Source: Candidatus Endonucleibacter sp. (ex Gigantidas childressi) (GTDB taxonomy: Bacteria; Pseudomonadota; Gammaproteobacteria; Pseudomonadales; Endozoicomonadaceae). Taken from it: a stretch of 64,000 bases of DNA. The stretch spans positions 944,001 through 1,008,000 of the forward strand of contig JASXSU010000001.1 in NCBI GenBank assembly GCA_030674875.1, given 5' to 3'. Each line of letters starts with the position of its first letter. The first letter of the stretch is position 1. Both the position numbers and the translations under genes were made by a program. Of the stretch, positions 31,901-37,700 are shown in pieces. The notes beneath the pieces are model-generated. The model ran no database searches. It was given only the letters and a program-made list of their open reading frames with translations, and had not been told where the DNA came from.

Positions 31901-33329
31901 CAGTAGCGATAACATTATATTTCAAGACGATGGTTTGATCTTTACCCAAAAAGTCAAGATTAGCGCTTGTACTGTAACTCCAACCTCCATTAGAAATAAC
32001 GAAACCGCTCATAAGGCTAGCGCTAAGACTGCTAGTAAGGTCTCCACCATTCCACGTGATACTGGTATCAGATTTACTTACCGTTACAATATCTCCGCTA
32101 TCCAACTCCGTGAAGCTAAGTGTACCAGTAGTGCTGAGACCTGCAGTGCTATTACTCTCTGCAAGAGTGCCGGATGTGTTAATCAAGTTAATTACTGGCT
32201 GATCGTTAGTTCCCGTGATAGTAATCGATAAAAAACTATTAGATGTTAACCCACCGCTATCAGACATCTGATAACGAATTAATAAATCCATCACTTCGCC
32301 ATCACCGAGATAATCAAAATCAGAGCCAAGAGCAAATAACACCTGATTATTACTAATACTTACCTCTCCCATTCCAACAAGAATATCGCCATTAGTATCA
32401 ACAATATCAGTAGATAACAGAATAGAAGAAGAAGGGTTGTCATTGGAATCAACATCAGTATCATTAGCCAAAACATTTATTATTAATGAACCATTTTCAC
32501 CACTCGTGGCGACATCAGGGTTGGCCACAGGAGCTTCATTAACATCTTCAATATCTATAGTTATTGTTTTAAACGTAGTTAAAGGAGGGATACCATTATC
32601 TGTTACTTTAATGCTTAAGTCGTAACTGGCTATATTTTCGTAATCTATTTCCCCCACCACAGTGATATCACCAGTTGCAGGGTTAATAGCAAAACAGCCA
32701 TCGTTATTACCTCCGACTATCTCATAAATGTGTGACTGAGATTCGTCTAGATCTATTACCTCAACAGACCCTACAGTGAATGAGCCATCACTTAGTACGC
32801 CATCCCTTACAGCGAAGCCTTGACTTTGAATAATTGGAGGGTTGTTAACTGGTATAGCAGGGGAATTATCTATTACATGTTCTTTAGTAAACTGACGTTC
32901 ATCAGCACCCATTCTACTGATTTCATGAAATTCTTCATCCACTTTGTTATCTGATCTCTCAATCAGGCCTTGGCTTATCAGTCGACCTTCTTCAGCTAAC
33001 ACTTTATCCTTATTAGACGAGTCATTATTTGATGAACCATCAACTAACTCATCAATACTACTATCACTCTTTTCTAGCGCAATGACGCTCGCATCATCTA
33101 GATCAGACATTTCCATTAAGAGCTCTTGCTGTAGACCAACAAGGATAGATTTATTGTTAATAAGAATTATTTTTATCGGAAAATCATAGCTATTTAAAAC
33201 AGTATCACCAACAAACACTGGTTCTCCTGCATTAACCATTCTAATCGAGCCATCAACACTGATAACCTTAACAGGTTCAGAGTCTTCTGAGATATGACCA
33301 ATTACGACATAATTACCATTTGGATTCAT
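14886..33329 (-). CDS. Gene B: giant VCBS adhesin, N-terminal 6,147 aa up to a frameshift
   Basis: Starts at ATG 33329-33327 (MNPNGNYVV), with a G-rich GGGGG ribosome-like site 5 bases upstream. Order: N-terminal module (1-80), polar linker, cadherin domain (about 165-275), 'VLANDTD' domain (275-375), 24 type-1 VCBS repeats (376-3352), 6 type-2 VCBS repeats (3352-4114). Then come a cadherin-like domain and Ig-like blocks (AEGVKFNSDIAIPESNDITQI, VSNIPDGxKAFxEGD) alternating with five SPRY-like modules (VFGSNLAVTVTDG, GFIGDxRLSFK, FMLGFSSDNP, NYYH). It ends abruptly at VIREEEL where the second tandem copy reads VIREESFKIDN. The predicted product lacks any type I secretion signal and should not be exported unless the frameshift is corrected, bypassed or a sequencing error. 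The read-through protein would be about 7,267 aa. Only one cysteine is apparent, in the first cadherin domain. Confidence 0.9.
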   Translation of the reverse strand: MNPNGNYVVIGHISEDSEPVKVISVDGSIRMVNAGEPVFVGDTVLNSYDFPIKIILINNKSILVGLQQELLMEMSDLDDASVIALEKSDSSIDELVDGSSNNDSSNKDKVLAEEGRLISQGLIERSDNKVDEEFHEISRMGADERQFTKEHVIDNSPAIPVNNPPIIQSQGFAVRDGVLSDGSFTVGSVEVIDLDESQSHIYEIVGGNNDGCFAINPATGDITVVGEIDYENIASYDLSIKVTDNGIPPLTTFKTITIDIEDVNEAPVANPDVATSGENGSLIINVLANDTDVDSNDNPSSSILLSTDIVDTNGDILVGMGEVSISNNQVLFALGSDFDYLGDGEVMDLLIRYQMSDSGGLTSNSFLSITITGTNDQPVINLINTSGTLAESNSTAGLSTTGTLSFTELDSGDIVTVSKSDTSITWNGGDLTSSLSASLMSGFVISNGGWSYSTSANLDFLGKDQTIVLKYNVIATDNSGSANAVSAAKEVIVTITGTNDQPVIDSITSTGALTEGDSTASLSVDGTLSFTELDSGDVVTVSKSDTSITWSGGDLTSSLSASLMSGFVISNGGWSYSTSANLDFLGKDQTIVLKYNVIATDNSGAANAASAAKEVIVTITGTNDQPVIDSITSTVALTEGDSTASLSVDGTLSFTELDSGDIVTVSKSDTSITWNGGDLTNSLSTSLMSGFVISNSGWSYSTSANLDFLGKDQTIVLKYNVIATDDSGAANVASAAKEVIVTITGTNDQPIIDSITSTGALTEGDSTASLSVDGTLSFTELDSGDIVTVSKSDANITWSGGDLASSLSASLMSGFVISNSGWSYSTSANLDFLGKDQTIVLKYNVIATDDSGAANAASAAKEVIVTITGTNDQPVIDSITSTGALAEGDSTASLRVDGTLFFTELDSGDIVTVSKSDTSITWNGGDLTSSLSASLMSGFVTSNGGWSYSTSANLDFLGKDQTIVLKYNVIATDDSGAANAASAAKEVIVTITGTNDQPVIDSITSTGALTEGDSTASLSVDGILSFTELDSGDIVTVSKSDTSITWHGGDLTSSLSASLMSGFVISNSGWSYSTSANLDFLGKDQTIVLKYNVTATDNSGAANAASAEKEVIVTITGTNDQPVIDSITSTGALAEGDSTASLSVDGTLFFTELDRGDIVTVSKSDTSITWNGGDLTSSLSASLMSGFVISNGGWSYSTSANLDFLGKDQTIVLKYNVIATDNSGSANAVSAAKEVIVTITGTNDQPVIDSITNTGALTEGDSTASLSVDGTLSFTELDSGDIVTVSKSDASITWSGGDLTSSLSTSLMSGFVISNGGWSYSTSANLDFLGKDQTIVLKYNVIATDNSGSANAASAAKEVIVTITGTNDQPVIDSITSTGALAEGDSTASLSVDGTLSFTELDSGDVVTVSKSDTSITWSGGDLTSSLSTSLMSGFVTSNGGWSYSTSANLDFLGKDQTIVLKYNVIATDNSGSANAVSAAKEVIVTITGTNDQPVIDSITSTGALTEGDSTASLSVDGTLSFTELDSGDIVTVSKSDASITWSGGDLTSSLSTSLMSGFVISNGGWSYSTSANLDFLGKDQTIVLKYNVIATDNSGSANAASAAKEVIVTITGTNDQPVIDSITSTGAITEGDSTASLSVDGALSFTELDSGDVVTVSKSDTSITWSGGDLTSSLSTSLMSGFVTSNGGWSYSTSANLDFLGKDQTIVLKYNVIATDNSGSANAVSAAKEVIVTITGTNDQPVIDSITSTGALTEGDSTASLSVDGTLSFTELDSGDIVTVSKSDASITWSGGDLTSSLSASLMSGFVISNGGWSYSTSANLDFLGKDQTIVLKYNVTATDNSGSANAASAAKEVIVTITGTNDQPVIDSITSTGALTEGDSTASLSVDGTLSFTELDSGDIVTVSKSDTSITWNGGDLTSSLSTSLMSGFVISNGGWSYSTSANLDFLGKDQTIVLKYNVIATDNSGAANAASAAKEVIVTITGTNDQPVIDSITSTGALTESDSTASLSVDGTLSFTELDSGDIVTVSKSDTSITWNGGNLTSSLSTSLMSGFVISNSGWSYSTSANLDFLGKDQTIVLKYNVTATDNSGAANAASAEKEVIVTITGTNDQPVIDSITSTGALTEGDSTASLSVDGTLSFTELNSGDVVTVSKSDTSITWDGGDLTSSLSTSLMSGFVISNGGWSYNTSANLDFLSKDETIVLKYNVIATDDSGAANAASAAKEVIITITGTNDQQVIDSITSTGALTEGDSTASLSVDGILSFTELDSGDTVTVSKSDVSIAWSGGGLTSGLSTSLMSGFVISNSGWSYSTNANLDFLGKDQTIVLQYHVIATDNSASENAASAIEEVMVTITGTNDQPVIDSITSTGALAEGDSTVSLSVDGTLFFTELDSGDIVTLSKSDTSITWNGGDLTSSLSASLMSGFVISNSGWSYSTSANLDFLGKDQTIVLKYNVIATDNSGDANAASAAKEVIVTITGTNDQPVIDSITSAGALTEGDSTASLSVDGTLFFTELDSGDIVTVSKSDSSITWNGGDLTSSLSTSLMSGFVISNGGWSYSTSANLDFLGKDQTIVLKYNVIATDDSGAANAASAAKEVIVTITGTNDQPVIDSITSTGALTEGDSTASLSVDGTLSFTELDSGDVVTVSKSDTSITWSDGDLTSSLSTSLMSGFVTSNGGWSYSTSANLDFLGKDQTIVLKYNVIATDNSGSANAVSAAKEVIVTITGTNDQPVIDSITSTGALTEGDSTASLSVDGTLSFTELDSGDIVTVSKSDANITWSGGDLTSSLSTSLMSGFVISNSGWSYSTSANLDFLGKDQTIVLKYNVIATDDSGSANAASAAKEVIVTITGTNDQPVIDSITSTGALTEGDSTASLSVDGTLSFTELDSGDVVTVSKSDTSITWSGGDLTSSLSTSLMSGFVTSNGGWSYSTSANLDFLGKDQTIVLKYNVIATDDSGAGNAVSAAKEVIVTITGTNDQPVIDSITSTGALTEGDSTASLSVDGTLFFTELDSEDIVTVSKSDASITWSGGDLTSSLSTSLMSGFVISNSGWSYSTSANLDFLGKDQTIVLKYNVIATDDSGSANAASAAKEVIVTITGTNDQPVIDSITSTGALTEGDSTASLSVDGTLSFTELDSGDVVTVSKSDTSITWSGGDLTSSFGTSLMSGFVTSNGGWSYSTSANLDFLGKDQTIVLKYNVIATDDSGAANAASAAKEVIVTITGTNDQPVIDSITSTGALTEGDSTASLSVDGTLSFTELDSGDIVTVSKSDTSITWNGGDLTSSLSTSLMSGFVISNSGWSYSTSANLDFLGKDQTIVLKYNVTATDNSGAANAESVEKEVTIVITGTNDQPVIDSITQTGALTEGDGAVSLATTGLLSFTELDSGDVVTISEVNTDTVLSDGTFANLEASLKTALIDGFSVTSGGWSYSTDANLDFLRAGQTITLKYNVTATDNSGAANAESVEKEVTIVITGTNDQTVIDSITPTGALTEGDGAVSLATTGLLSFTELDSGDVVTISEVNTDTVLSDGIFANLDTSLKTALIDGFSVTNDGWSYSTDANLDFLRGGQTITLKYKVLATDNSEAANAESVEKEVTIVITGTNDQPVIDSITPTGALTVGDGAASIATTGLLSFTELDSGDVVTISEVNTDTVLSDGTFANLDTSLKTALIDGFSVTSGGWSYSTDANLDFLRAGQTITLKYKVLATDNSEAANAESVEKEVTIVITGTNGQPVIDSITPTGALTEGDGAASLATTGLLSFTELDSGDVVTISEVNTDTVLSDGTFANLDTSLKTALIDGFSVTSGGWSYSTDANLDFLRAGQTITLKYNVTATDNSGAANAESAEKEVTIVITGTNDQPVIDSITPTGALTEGDGAASLATTGLLSFTELDSGDVVTISEVNTDTVLSDGTFANLDTSLKTALIDGFSVTNDGWSYSTDANLDFLRAGQTITLKYEVLATDNSEAANAESVEKEVTIVITGTNDQPVIDSITPTGALTEGDGAASLATTGLLSFTELDSGDVVTISEVNTDTVLSDGIFANLDTSLKTALIDGFSVTNDGWSYSTDANLDFLGKDQTITLKYKVVATDNSGAANAESVEKEVTIVITGTNDAPVASVNDTISTSTRAVIDALATVYDVDDNKEDLTIDSATIVDGDGNSVMGSGVVNIVDNRLIFNPGNDFSHLGINETEQVTIRYKVLDDSGASDISTIVITVKQFRKIISKSELAAGSLFDGDIDAPVSEDITQIKMVFSGDGLNTSNDKVVLGADISLSSTIATTSVDSSFAVAGLSYSYDSGTKTLIITKSDGAAISGSDIETIIESIRLKNTDSEANEGERAITISYIDEAGNEGVSATAIITVSGLGIVGIRVSGLPDGEGVFGEGDVITLTLTVDQVLTLGGGAGGTVMIAGKAFALDSSASASAGNNKLVFTYTVADGDVISEENFKIDNPSTDVSLIDISSANGTAVVFSNETPKFFLSKEIVFGSNLAVMVTDGTKGKTLESTGASNWGSSGVFSDEGFVGDARLGFKMADETSAFMLGFSSDNPNHHYNSIDYALYVSNTTAQIYNSGSLLYIYPDDVAAGDEFIVERNGTDINYYHIGSATGAVTLLYTTSNVDITTRLFVDSSLRDSGSKVVDVNLVVESDFAVFVSKEMVFGSNLAVTVTDGTNGKNLESTGSTAWGNSGVFSDEGFIGDARLSFKLADVTSRFMLGFSSDNPNHDYATVEYALYISNAGIQIYTDGSNDAASSVVAEAGDEFIVERHGTDINYYHISSATGAVTLIHTTSNVDMTTRLFVDSAFHSNGSKVVDVNLVVASKVIVDTIAPEAVDLSASNGVQSTSLNGAGRTLLAEGVKFNSDIAIPESNDITQIKIVFAGDSLDTSNDKVVLGADISLNATIATTSVDNSFAVAGLSYSYDEGTKTLIITKTDGKVIYGSDIETIVESIELKNTHSDANEGERTVEISYLDGGGNESVSAIATIMVGPSIINMVVSNIPDGRKAFIEGDVITLTLTVDKVLTLGGGAEGTVMIGGKTFALDSSASAAAGNNKLVFTYTVADGDIISEENFKIDNPSTDVSLIDISSANGNAVVSNNETPKLFLHREMVFGSNLAVTVTDGTNGKTLESTGSDAWGNSGVFSDEGFIGDGRLSFKLADVTSRFMLGFSSDNPNHSYTTMEYAIYISNTSIQIYTDNSNDAQSSVVAEAGDEFIVERHGTDINYYHISSATGAVTLIHTTSNVDITTRLFMDSAFHSNGSKVVDVNLVAESDSAAFVSKEMVFGSNLAVTVTDGTNGKTLESTGSDGWGNSGVFADEGFIGDARLSFKLADVTSRFMSGFSSDNPNHDYDTIEYALYISHTGIQIYTDGSHDAASSIVAEAGDEFIVERHGTDINYYHISSATGAVTLIHTTSNVDITTRLFADSAFHANGSKVVDVNLVVASKVAVDTIVPEAVDLSASDGVQATSLNGGDRALLAEGVKFNSDIAMPESNDITQIKIVFAGDSLDTSNDKVVLGVGISLNATIATTSVDNSFAVAGLSYSYDAGTKTLIITKTDGTVISGSDIETTVESIELKNTHSDANEGERTVEISYLDGAGNESVSAIATIMVGPGIIDVVVSNIPDGQKAFIEGDIITLTLTVGQALTLGGAADGTVMIAGKAFALDASASTAAGNNKLVFTYTVADGDVIREESFKIDNPNKDVSLTNVSSSANGNAVVFNNETPDLLSIRDMTYSDYAGINVSDGVGGKTFEKTATSVWGNAGVFSDEGFVGDGYLSFKSTNTTTAFMLGFSVDDSSDSYNTIDYALYVNGTGIHVYQSGSWDGKYDNFVAEYPDLINVSGDTYKVERDGTNINYYHTSRSTGAVTLFFTKTGVSATSELFIDGAFLSSGAKAEGVHFVSKNTFAVDAVAPDAVDLSVSDGVQATSLNGGDRALLAEGVKFNSDIAIPESNDITQIKIVFAGDSLDTSNDKVVLGADISLNATIATTSVDNSFAVAGLSYSYDAGTKTLIITKTDGTVISGSDIETIVESIELKNTHSDANEGERTVEISYLDGGGNESVSAIATIMVGPGIIDVVVSNIPDGQKAFIEGDIITLTLTVGQALTLGGAADGTVMIAGKAFALDASASTAAGNNKLVFTYTVADGDVIREEEL
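14894..14895 (-). other. One-base insertion that breaks gene B
   Basis: On the plus strand this position reads 'gctcctcttctc'; the otherwise matching tandem copy at 16266 reads 'gctctcttctc'. The extra C (G on the coding strand) changes REESF to REEEL-stop. The context is a purine-only tract on the coding strand, a plausible place for replication slippage or for an assembly or sequencing error. Confidence 0.88.
20989..23275 (-). repeat. Type-2 VCBS array of gene B: 6 units of 381 bp
   Basis: Six in-frame 127-aa units (6 x 381 = 2,286) differ from the type-1 repeats by the segment VVTISEVNTDTVLSDGTFANLDTSLKTAL in place of VTVSKSDTSITWNGGDL, and by FLRAGQTI or FLGKDQTI before LKY. They share the FTELDSGD and ITGTNDQPVIDSIT ends with type 1. 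Confidence 0.95.
23273..32201 (-). repeat. Type-1 VCBS array of gene B: 24 units of 372 bp
   Basis: The span of 8,928 bp equals 24 x 372 exactly and the translated repeat motif counts to 24. Units differ at a few diagnostic sites (SGG/NGG, DIV/DVV, FVIS/FVTS, NSGSANA/DSGAANA). Those states recur in pairs over part of the array, giving a 744-bp higher-order period, clearest around 26800-30100 and in units 19-23. Confidence 0.95.
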
Positions 33330-33569
33330 GGAGCCCCCACTATATAAAAAATTTATTTATAACCACCCCTAGCAGCGTGAGGTTATTGGTCACTATCACC
33401 TTCAACGACAATAGGTACAGATGTGTGTTTTTTGTATTTTCAGAACAGCCTCTTGATAATGTCGGCCGAACCAGTGATTTTATTACAATGCGGATTCAAA
33501 TCTGTATTTCGTCTACTACGCTAACAAAGGACACAGTATTCACAGTATTTAATTTATTCGAGTACGACT
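33330..33569. promoter_or_regulatory. Leader region of gene B
   Basis: This sequence upstream of B is nearly the same as 46251-46489 upstream of C and homologous to the leaders of D and E. It contains two copies of the 9-bp unit 'cacagtatt' (33531-33548). I see no pair of -35/-10 boxes with good spacing, so the region is called only by position and conservation among the paralogues. Confidence 0.4.
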
Positions 33570-34767
33570 GGATAATATAATAAGTGCAATTGACTGAAAT
33601 TTTATAGGTGAGCCAGCTGCCGTATATTTGTAGCTCTCACACTAAAAATGGAAGCCAAGAATGAGCACTCAAACTAGGCAATACAAGCAGCGGACTCAAG
33701 GGCAACGGTATCAGATTGAGGCTCTTCTTAGAACAAACTACATGCAGAAAGAAATCGCAGTGTCAGTAGGTATCAGTGAGAGTGCTTTATCACGAGAATT
33801 GAGTCGTAATGCCAATGATGATGGCTACGGTGCTGAAAGCGCCCACGTACTAGCCAGTCAGCGTAGAGTAAAAGCGACAAAGTTCAGCAAAACAGATAAA
33901 CGACACATGACCATAATAAAGAAAGGGCTATTGCTTGGTTGGTCTCCTGAAAATATCAGTTTCAGGATGTCGGGCACTTCCACCTTCATCGCACTCAGCC
34001 ACACCACTGCTTATAAACGTGTTGCTACTAACAAAGTGCTAGGAGGCTCTTTGTATAAGAATCTACCCAGCTTTGGCAAGAGGCGCTGCAAAGGTGGTAA
34101 GCGTAAGGCTGGGCGTATCACGATCCCAGACCGCGTCGATATATCCTATCTGCCCGCAGTTGTTGATCTGCGGTCTCGTCTAGGCGATAGGGAGGGTGAT
34201 ACGATTTATGGACAGGACGCCCATCTGGTGACCCTTGTAGACCGAAAGAGTCGGTTAACTTTAATAGGGAAAGTTGATACAAAACACGCCGAAGTTGTTG
34301 CTGAAAGTATGATAAAGCTTCTGAAGCGGGTGTCATCGGTCTGCACAGTCACCCTAGATAATGGTGGTGAGTTTGCAGCCCATGAGAAGGTAGCAAAAGC
34401 AATGAATGCAGATATCTACTTTGCCAAGCCTTATGCTAGTTATCAGCGGGGAACTAACGAAAATACCAATGGCATCATTCGGAGAACCTGGCCTAAAAAA
34501 ATGGCGTTGAGCCATCTGACAGAAGACGATATGAGGGCAATGGAAATATTGATCAATACCATGCCCAGGAAGGCCTTATACCCAAAGGATTTCAAGTTGC
34601 TACTAGCCGACAAGTAAGCGAAGCCCCATGAGCCTACCAGTAGTAGGTGATCGGGGTGTGAGCGAGCGCAGCCAACAACGTATCAGATTGAAAGGCGACA
34701 GGTATAGGAGGGTGGACACCACTCGAAGTCTACACAGGACAGCCGATTGCACTTATTGCTTGAATCC
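33570..34767 (+). mobile_element. IS30-family insertion sequence, copy 1
   Basis: A 1,198-bp element is bounded by imperfect terminal inverted repeats at 33570-33596 and 34740-34767. The shared core is 'aataagtgcaat' on the left, with its reverse complement on the right. It holds a single transposase gene. I see no clear target duplication next to the repeats. The right end lies 14 bp from the stop codon of gene C, so the transposase and C are convergent. Confidence 0.85.
33661..34617 (+). CDS. IS30-family transposase, copy 1 (carries a micro-inversion)
   Basis: 318 aa, full length for the family. An N-terminal helix-turn-helix region (about residues 10-55, QRYQIEALL, VGISESALSRELSRN) should bind the terminal repeats. 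The DDE catalytic residues are visible as D180 (GDREGDTIYG), D233 (VTLDNGGEF) and E267 (QRGTNENTNG). The start ATG has a GGAAG ribosome site about 9 bases upstream. Compared with copy 2, residues 104-109 read SGTSTF instead of KVEVPD, because 25 bp (33966-33990) are inverted. The family normally has an acidic/proline stretch before SHxTxY here, so copy 2 looks ancestral and copy 1 altered. The reading frame survives; activity is uncertain. Confidence 0.93.
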   Translation: MSTQTRQYKQRTQGQRYQIEALLRTNYMQKEIAVSVGISESALSRELSRNANDDGYGAESAHVLASQRRVKATKFSKTDKRHMTIIKKGLLLGWSPENISFRMSGTSTFIALSHTTAYKRVATNKVLGGSLYKNLPSFGKRRCKGGKRKAGRITIPDRVDISYLPAVVDLRSRLGDREGDTIYGQDAHLVTLVDRKSRLTLIGKVDTKHAEVVAESMIKLLKRVSSVCTVTLDNGGEFAAHEKVAKAMNADIYFAKPYASYQRGTNENTNGIIRRTWPKKMALSHLTEDDMRAMEILINTMPRKALYPKDFKLLLADK

Positions 34768-34781
34768 AGCATTGTGGGAAT

Positions 34782-37700
34782 CTAAGAATCTATTTGTAAA
34801 TTTCCGTCATCTAGCAATTTATTAATAATTTCAGCGTCTGTATTACCATAAGCTGAAAGATCAACATTATCTAACGTAACCTGCCTAGTTACATCACCAC
34901 CTGCAACATCTCTAACATTAACGACAGTATTATTGGCACTTACAGAAAAATCTAGCAACTGATCAAGACTGTTGTCTTCATTAATAATAAGATCATCCAG
35001 CAAGAGCACATCTCCTTCATCAATGTTAAAATCAGATATAGCAAAGTTAGCGATACTCCCGGAAGATACACTTGTATTAAAATCAAAGGTATCTGCGCCA
35101 TCACCACCAAATATCGAAACATCATTATGATTAATGCTAAATAAATCGGAGCCGACACTACCGTTTAATACTTCTGAATCTTCTGTTGTGTTATAATTGT
35201 AACCAACAACAAAATGATTAGTAATATTCCCCGCCAAGTTACCAATATCATCCTGTACAGTAGATCCATTATAACCCACCATAACATCCTCACCTCCTTC
35301 TATAACTGAACCATCAAACTTAACAATTACTTTAGAGTTTTCCACTTCAACGCTTGTTACTGTGCGACTATAGTCATCTACTTTAATAGTGAACTCACTT
35401 ATATCAAGCGGAATATTAGCTAGCTCTTTAGAGTAATTAAGTGTCACCTTGTTTTCGTGATACTCTTTGCCAAAAACCTCAATCTCACGGAAGTTTTGAT
35501 TATCTCCACTAAAGGTAAGTTTAACTTGGTCAAACACAATATTGTTTGCTGGAGTATATTCATAAATATCATCATTATCATTTTCTGCGCCAGCGATAGT
35601 GTGACTTACAACCACTTCACCGTCTTTTAAAAACTCCAGGACTGAGCCATTAATTCTGTCTTCTAGCCCACCATTTACACGATTATGTATTCTAAAAACA
35701 CCCTGACTATAATCCACATTCTTAAAATCTATAAGAAAATATTTACCATCAGCATTTGTTGGATGGACTTGATAATCATCAACTAAAGTTGTATTGATAT
35801 TAGCGTCAAAAGCTCTACTTATATCCAGCTTACTACCATCAACATGATAAGTCATACCAGGAGCAGAGTAAGTTGCTAAATCATTACTTGCTAAGGCAAT
35901 ATTTATCAACGGCCCTTGTATATCAACCAAATGTGACTCCAATACAGGTGAAGCTTCGTCATTTGTCAATAAATCAACAGCATCAGGCGCCACTGCATCA
36001 ACAGCAACCTTAGATGCCACTACTAAATTTACATCAACTACTTTAGCACCATTTGAATAAAAGGCCGAGTCCACAAATAATCTGGTTGTAATATCCACGT
36101 TACTTGTAGTGTGTATTAGGGTTACAGCACCTGTAGCACTACTAATGTGATAATAATTAATATCCGTTCCATGACGCTCAACTATGAACTCATCACCAGC
36201 TTCAGAAGCGACTGAGCCATGAGCATCATGGGAACCATCAATGAATATGCCTATACTAGTACCGCTTATATATAGAGCATACTCGACGGTAGTATAGTCA
36301 TGGTTTGGATTATCACTAGAAAAACCTAACAAAAATATAGAGGTAACATCAGCCAGCTTAAAACTAAGCCTGGCATCACCAATAAATCCTTCATCTGAAA
36401 ACACACCAGAATTATTCCAAGCAATTGACCCTGTACTTTCAAGGTTCTTACCGTTTGTACCATCTGAAACCGTTACAGCAAGGTTGCTGCCAAATACCAA
36501 CTCTTTGGAAACGAATACATCAAAATCAGATTCCACTACTAAATTAACATCAACTATTTTAGCACCATTTGAATAAAAGGCCGAGTCCACAAATAATCTG
36601 GTTGTAATATCCACGTTACTTGTAGTGTGTATTAGGGTTACAGCACCTGTGGCACTACTAATGTGATAATAGTTAATATCCGTTCCATTACGCTCAACTA
36701 TGAACTCATCACCAGCTTCAGAAACGACTGAGCTAACAGCATCCCTGGAACCATCAGTGTATATTTGTATACCAGTAGAGATTATATGTAGAGCATACTC
36801 GACGGTAGCATAGTTATGGTCTGGATTATCACTAGAAAAACCTAACATAAAGTTATAGGTAACATCAGTCAGCTTAAAACTAAGCCTGGCATCACCAATA
36901 AACCCTTCATCTGAAAACACACCAGAATTACCCCAAGCAGTTGACCCTGTACTTTCAAGGTTCTTACCGTTTGTACCATCTGTAACCGTTACAGCAAGGT
37001 TGCTGCCAAATACCATTTCTTTGGGAAGAAAGAATTTCGGTATTTCATTACCAAATACCACTGCATTTCCGTTTGCGCTACTAATATCGATCAAACTTAC
37101 ATCCGTACTTGGGTTGTCTATTTTAAAGTTTTCTTCACTAATTATATCCCCATCTGCCACCGTGTAGGTAAACACTAGTTTATTATCACCTGCTGCCGCT
37201 GAAGCACTTGAATCCAAGGCAAATGTTTTTCCTCCAATCATCACCGTTCCTTCAGCACCACCACCCAGGGTTAATGCCTGATCCACAGTTAAAGTAAGAG
37301 TAATGACATCTCCTTCAATGAATGCTTTTCGCCCGTCAGGGATATTACTAACAACCATATTAATAATGCTTGGGCCAACCATAATAGTTGCTATTGCTGA
37401 GACGCTTTCATTACCTACCCCATCAAGGTAACTAATCTCTACTGTTCTCTCTCCTTCATTAGCATCTGAATGTGTGTTTTTTAGTTCAATTGATTCAACA
37501 ATGGTTTCAATATCACTTCCAGAAATAACCGTTCCATCGGTTTTTGTAATTATTAAAGTTTTGGTGCCAGCATCATAACTGTAACTCAAACCCGCCACCG
37601 CAAAAGAGTTATCAACACTAGTTGTAGCAATTGTAGCGTTTAAAGAAATATCCGCACCCAATACAACTTTATCATTACTAGTATCTAAACTATCTCCTGC

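Noticed and set aside
34628-34825. Small plus-strand frame after the transposase (also at 47550-47747)
   Set aside because: It crosses the IS right end into the 3' end of the adhesin on the other strand; it is the IS tail, not a gene.
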